From Stenotrophomonas maltophilia (GTDB lineage: Bacteria; Pseudomonadota; Gammaproteobacteria; Xanthomonadales; Xanthomonadaceae): a stretch of DNA of 64,000 nucleotides. Shown one piece after another: positions 60,570 to 64,000 of this stretch. The stretch covers positions 62,001-126,000 of the forward strand of contig DEZI01000002.1 of the NCBI GenBank assembly GCA_002364755.1, written 5' to 3'. The notes under the pieces are model-generated. The model did no database searches. It worked only from the letters and a program-made list of their open reading frames with translations, and was not told the origin of the DNA. A program made the translations under genes and the position numbers. How positions within the stretch are numbered: position 1 is the first letter of the stretch; each line of letters begins with the position of its first letter.

Positions 60570-62480
60570 TTAATGCCTGTTGGCCTCACGTGCCGGAAAG
60601 GGGACCACTTTAGCGGAAGAGATGTATGCGTCTTGTTCAATCGGAGAGAACTCCGGCATGGTCGCGAACAGTACTTCCCGAATCGTATCCGTGTCGTACT
60701 CGGTGATTGCAGCACGCAGTCTCGGCACGTTGCCCAGCACCACGTCGCGCGAGAACGTGCGCACGCCGGCTTCGAGCACCTTGGGGTGCGAGGTCGGCCG
60801 GTAATCCTCGTCCGAATAGAACAGGGTCTCGTGCAGCTTCTCGCCCGGACGCAGGCCGGTATAGATGATCGGAATGTCCTTGTACGGCTGCTTGCCGGCC
60901 AGGCGGATCATCTGTTCGGCGAGCACGCGGATCGGCACCGGCTCACCCATGTCCAGGGTGTAGATGGCACCGTGCGAGCCCGAAGCCGCCGCCTGCAGGA
61001 TCAGCTGGCAGGCTTCGGGGATCGTCATGAAGTAACGGGTCACTTCCGGGTCGGTCACCGTGATCGGGCCGCCGCGCAGGATCTGCTCCCGGAACAGCGG
61101 CACCACGCTGCCGGCCGAGTCGAGCACGTTGCCGAAGCGCACGGTCACGAAACGGGTGTGCTTGGACGTCTGGTCCAGGCTCTGGCAGATCATCTCGGCG
61201 TAGCGCTTGCTGGCGCCCAGCGCATTGACCGGGTCGACCGCCTTGTCGGTGGAGATGAACACGAAATGCTCGACGCGCGCTTCCATGCACGCGCGCGCCA
61301 CGTTCTCGGTGGCGAGGATGTTGTTGCGCACGGCTTCGCGCAGCTGGCGCTCCAGCACCGGCACATGCTTGTACGCGGCCGCATGGAAGGCGGTATCGAC
61401 CGGGTGCAGCGACAGCGCGTGGCGCATCACCGCGGGGTCGCCGACGTCGCCGAGCACAGCTTCGATCTGCACGTCGGGGAAGCTGCGGCGCAGCTCGGCC
61501 TCGATGGTCAGCAGCAGTAGTTCGCTCATTTCCAGCATGACGATGCGCCCGGCACCGTGGCGCGCGCACTGGCGGCACAGTTCCGAACCGATCGAGCCGC
61601 CGGCACCGGTGACCATCACCGTGCGCCCGCCCAGCCAACCGCGGATCAGGTTCCAGTCCGGCATGATCGGCTTGCGGCCGAGCAGGTCCTCGATGGCCAC
61701 TTCCTTCAGCTGGCCCGGCAGCGACTGGCCCTGCAGGATGTCGCTGAGCTTGGGCACCGTGCGGAACGGGATGCCGGTGCTCTCGCAGATGGCCACCACG
61801 CGCTGCATGCCCACCGCATCCAGCGACGGAATGGCGATGACCAGCAGCTTGGCCGCGGTTTCGCGGGCCACGGCCGGGGCATCGTCGAGGGTGCCCAGGA
61901 TCGGCAGGCTCTGCAGCTTGGCACCACGCAGGTGCGGGGCGTCGTCCAGCAGGCCCACCGGCTCGAAGTTGCCCGAGCGGCGCAGGTCGCGCACGAGGGT
62001 CTCGGCGGCCTGGCCGGCGCCGAGGATCAGCACGCGACGCGCGGTCGAATCGGACTGCAGCGCCTGGTAGTCCTTCCACGCGCGATACAGCAGGCGCGGC
62101 GCGCCCAGCAGTGCCGACAGCGCGAACGGATAGATCACCAGCACCGACAGCGGCACGCCGTTGAAGCGCTTCCAGGCCAGTACCAGGACGATGGCGACCA
62201 GGCCGATGAAACTGGCCTTGAAGATGTTCAGCAGGTCGCTGACGCTGGCGAACCGCCACAGGCCGCGGTACAGGCCGACCCGCCAGAACACGATGCCCTG
62301 CAGCGCCAGCACCAGCGTCGTATCGACGTTCCACAAGGGCAGCGACGGGGCGTCAGGCAGGATGGAGTAACGGCCGGCATGCAGCAGCTGCCAGCAGGCC
62401 CAGACCATGAACAGGTCATGGCAGACGATGGCCGTGCGAGGCAACAGACCGAGGATTCTGTCTCGCCAGGGTGAAGACAT
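60570..62480 (-). CDS. CapD/WbpM-type nucleoside-diphosphate-sugar 4,6-dehydratase
   Basis: 636 aa. Four N-terminal membrane helices (about 15-130), a first CoA-binding-like Rossmann domain (RRVLILGAGQAAETLVRDLR) and a C-terminal extended-SDR domain (VTGAGGSIGSELC; FISTDKAVDPVNALGASKRY). This is the long FlaA1/WbpM class acting on UDP-GlcNAc to start synthesis of amino-deoxy sugars for O-antigen or capsule. It is 15 bp downstream of the WecA-like gene. Confidence 0.93.
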   Translation of the reverse strand: MSSPWRDRILGLLPRTAIVCHDLFMVWACWQLLHAGRYSILPDAPSLPLWNVDTTLVLALQGIVFWRVGLYRGLWRFASVSDLLNIFKASFIGLVAIVLVLAWKRFNGVPLSVLVIYPFALSALLGAPRLLYRAWKDYQALQSDSTARRVLILGAGQAAETLVRDLRRSGNFEPVGLLDDAPHLRGAKLQSLPILGTLDDAPAVARETAAKLLVIAIPSLDAVGMQRVVAICESTGIPFRTVPKLSDILQGQSLPGQLKEVAIEDLLGRKPIMPDWNLIRGWLGGRTVMVTGAGGSIGSELCRQCARHGAGRIVMLEMSELLLLTIEAELRRSFPDVQIEAVLGDVGDPAVMRHALSLHPVDTAFHAAAYKHVPVLERQLREAVRNNILATENVARACMEARVEHFVFISTDKAVDPVNALGASKRYAEMICQSLDQTSKHTRFVTVRFGNVLDSAGSVVPLFREQILRGGPITVTDPEVTRYFMTIPEACQLILQAAASGSHGAIYTLDMGEPVPIRVLAEQMIRLAGKQPYKDIPIIYTGLRPGEKLHETLFYSDEDYRPTSHPKVLEAGVRTFSRDVVLGNVPRLRAAITEYDTDTIREVLFATMPEFSPIEQDAYISSAKVVPFPAREANRH

Positions 62481-62495
62481 ATGTAGCGTAATTCC

Positions 62496-63473
62496 TTATC
62501 GGTGGCGCAATCCATTGCGCAGGAGGAGCCATAGCAGGGCCATCGCGGAAATCCACGCGACCGCTGCGGCAGCCTCCCACCTCGACTGCAATCTGGTGCA
62601 AACAAAGAACACTGTAATACTGAACAGGCCTGCAATGAAGTACATCCCTGTCACCTGGGCGTGGCTGGCTCCTGCCTGCACTGCGCGCTGGTAGACGTGC
62701 TGGGTGTGGGGTTCCATCCAGCGCTCCCCTGAAAGGATGCGCGCCAACAGCGTGAAGCCCGCGTCCACAAGGAACGGCGAAAGGGGTACCAGCAGCAGCA
62801 ACCAGTTGATTTCCGTACGCACCGCGGCCACTGCCAGCACTACCGAGACCGCGTAGCCAAGAGCGCCACTTCCGACATCGCCCATGAAAATGCGCGCGTT
62901 CGGAAAATTGAATGGGAGGAAACCAAGGCAGGCCAGGCCGAGCACGATCGCCACCAGTGAATACGGCCACGGCAGCACCAGCGCGAAGCCCAGCGCAGCA
63001 ACCACCGCCTGGCTGCTGGCGATGCCGTTGATCCCATCCATGAAGTTCCAGATGTTGATCAGCGAGGCGGTGAACACCAGCACCAACAGGGCCAGCAGCC
63101 AGCTGCCGCCATGCACCTTGACCAGCGCGGCCAGCAGGCCGGCGGCGATGAAATGGACCAGCAGGCGGCGCAGGGCCGGCAGCGGCCGGTGGTCGTCCCA
63201 CCAGCCGATGCCTGCCACCAGCACCAGGCCGAGGCTGGCCACCAGCAGGCTGGGCATGGCCACCGGCCACGCCCACATGGCGGCAACCGCTGCCACCAGC
63301 AGGCTGATGACGATGGCGATGCCACCGCCGCGCGGGGTCGCCACGCTATGGCTGCGGCGTTCGCCCGGCTGATCCATCAGCTGCCGGCGCAGCGCGTAGC
63401 CACGCGCCACCCAGGTCAGTGCGGCGCTGAGCAGGGCCAGCCCCAGCAGCGCGGCCATCACCCGCCAGGCCAT
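62496..63473 (-). CDS. WecA/WbpL-type glycosyl-1-phosphate transferase
   Basis: 325 aa, about ten hydrophobic helices. Family 4 glycosyltransferase motifs: HSVATPRGGGIAI, DDHRPLPALRRL (Mg/UDP loop), NFMDGINGIA and FMGDVGSGALGY, with a cytosolic PHTQHVYQR loop. It transfers a sugar-1-phosphate to undecaprenyl phosphate, starting O-antigen assembly at the inner membrane. Located 3 bp after lapB. Confidence 0.93.
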   Translation of the reverse strand: MAWRVMAALLGLALLSAALTWVARGYALRRQLMDQPGERRSHSVATPRGGGIAIVISLLVAAVAAMWAWPVAMPSLLVASLGLVLVAGIGWWDDHRPLPALRRLLVHFIAAGLLAALVKVHGGSWLLALLVLVFTASLINIWNFMDGINGIASSQAVVAALGFALVLPWPYSLVAIVLGLACLGFLPFNFPNARIFMGDVGSGALGYAVSVVLAVAAVRTEINWLLLLVPLSPFLVDAGFTLLARILSGERWMEPHTQHVYQRAVQAGASHAQVTGMYFIAGLFSITVFFVCTRLQSRWEAAAAVAWISAMALLWLLLRNGLRHR

Positions 63474-63476
63474 GGC

Positions 63477-64000
63477 TCAGAGCACCGCGTAATTCAGCAG
63501 TGGCTTGACCGTGCCCCATTCCTTGCAGCTCGGGCACTGCCAGTGGTGGGTACGCGCACCGAAGCCGCAGCGCGTGCAGCGGTAGGCCGGGTTGCGCACC
63601 AGCAGCTGGTCGGTGATGTGCTTGAGGTCGTGCAGGGTGGCGGTGGAGTCCGCGCCTTCGGCCAGGGTCAGGTCGATCAGCGCCGATTCGCCGCGCACCG
63701 ACGGGCGATCCTTCAGCTGGCGGCCGAGATAGGCACGGGCCGGAGCCACACCCTCCTGCTCTTCCATCAGGCGGGTCAGTGCCAGCACCGGGGCGATGCC
63801 GCGATAGTGCTCGGTCATTTCCGACAGGAACGCACGCGCGCCGCCGAGGTCGCCCACCTTGCGGTAGTTCTCCATCAGCGCCGGCAGCAGCTCGGGCAGG
63901 TACTCGGGATCGTTGCGCGCGGCACGCTCGAAGGCGCGCACGGCGGCCTCGGCATTGCCGGCATCGGTTTCCAGGCGGCCTTCGATGATGCCGGCACGCA
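63477..64000 (-). CDS. lapB: LPS assembly protein LapB, 5' part outside window
   Basis: The last about 174 codons of a minus-strand frame that continues past the window end. TPR helices (AVRAFERAARNDPEYLPELL, LMENYRKVGDLGGARAFLSE) precede the C-terminal rubredoxin-like zinc motif (CTRCGFGARTHHWQCPSCKE), diagnostic of LapB/YciM. It tunes LpxC turnover and LPS synthesis. It heads the WecA-CapD-GalU run on this strand. Confidence 0.93.
   Translation of the reverse strand, partial: RAGIIEGRLETDAGNAEAAVRAFERAARNDPEYLPELLPALMENYRKVGDLGGARAFLSEMTEHYRGIAPVLALTRLMEEQEGVAPARAYLGRQLKDRPSVRGESALIDLTLAEGADSTATLHDLKHITDQLLVRNPAYRCTRCGFGARTHHWQCPSCKEWGTVKPLLNYAVL

Overview
The window reads as a chromosomal segment of a Stenotrophomonas species of the S. 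maltophilia complex (Gammaproteobacteria, Xanthomonadaceae). The basis is the high G+C of almost every gene, dense GTAG-headed palindromic REP elements of the kind described for S. maltophilia, the ndk-rlmN-pilW-rodZ-yfgM-bamB-der gene order and Xanthomonadaceae-type proteins throughout. No rRNA, tRNA, integrase or transposase was seen.

Layout. 1-9.9 kb is signalling: a multi-PAS histidine kinase cut by the window start, two BLUF photoreceptor proteins, an AraC regulator divergent from a short-chain dehydrogenase, a GGDEF cyclase, a GAF/degenerate-GGDEF/EAL protein and a CheW-like protein. 10-17.2 kb holds a membrane protein and a compact seven-gene minus-strand operon: thermostable-hemolysin-family protein, AMP-dependent ligase, heme-oxygenase-like diiron oxidase candidate, SDR, small secreted or anchored helical-repeat protein, response regulator, histidine kinase. 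17.3-28.6 kb has an EAL phosphodiesterase, a secreted subtilisin-like protease, a trimeric autotransporter adhesin, a tail-to-tail kinase/regulator pair, a TetR regulator and a chemoreceptor with a sigma-28-type promoter. 29-33.5 kb is accessory: an SDR/HxlR pair, a small protein behind a strongly structured leader, a tandem array of four REP doublets, and a decaying PfpI-like/LysR pair in which the LysR start codon appears to have become ATA.

33.5-39.8 kb is the most unusual part: an A+T-richer island directly downstream of the guaA 3' end, a recognised integration hotspot. It encodes (all minus strand) a retron-type reverse transcriptase fused to a DUF3800-like domain with a plausible msr-msd region upstream, then three translationally coupled genes: an adenine-type DNA methyltransferase with a specificity-like tail, a P-loop ATPase with a zinc ribbon, and a HEPN-like protein with an R-x4-H motif. 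I do not recognise the three-gene combination as a named system; anti-phage defence is an inference from content and context.

39.8-64 kb is mostly core genome: guaA, guaB, a five-unit REP-doublet array, folD, a KefB/C-type antiporter, a rhodanese-ThiF protein, the der-bamB-yfgM-rodZ-pilW-rlmN-ndk cluster (with an attenuator-like ndk leader), a PsrA-like regulator with a palindromic operator followed by fatty-acid beta-oxidation genes, and an envelope-polysaccharide operon (lapB, WecA-like transferase, CapD-like dehydratase, galU).
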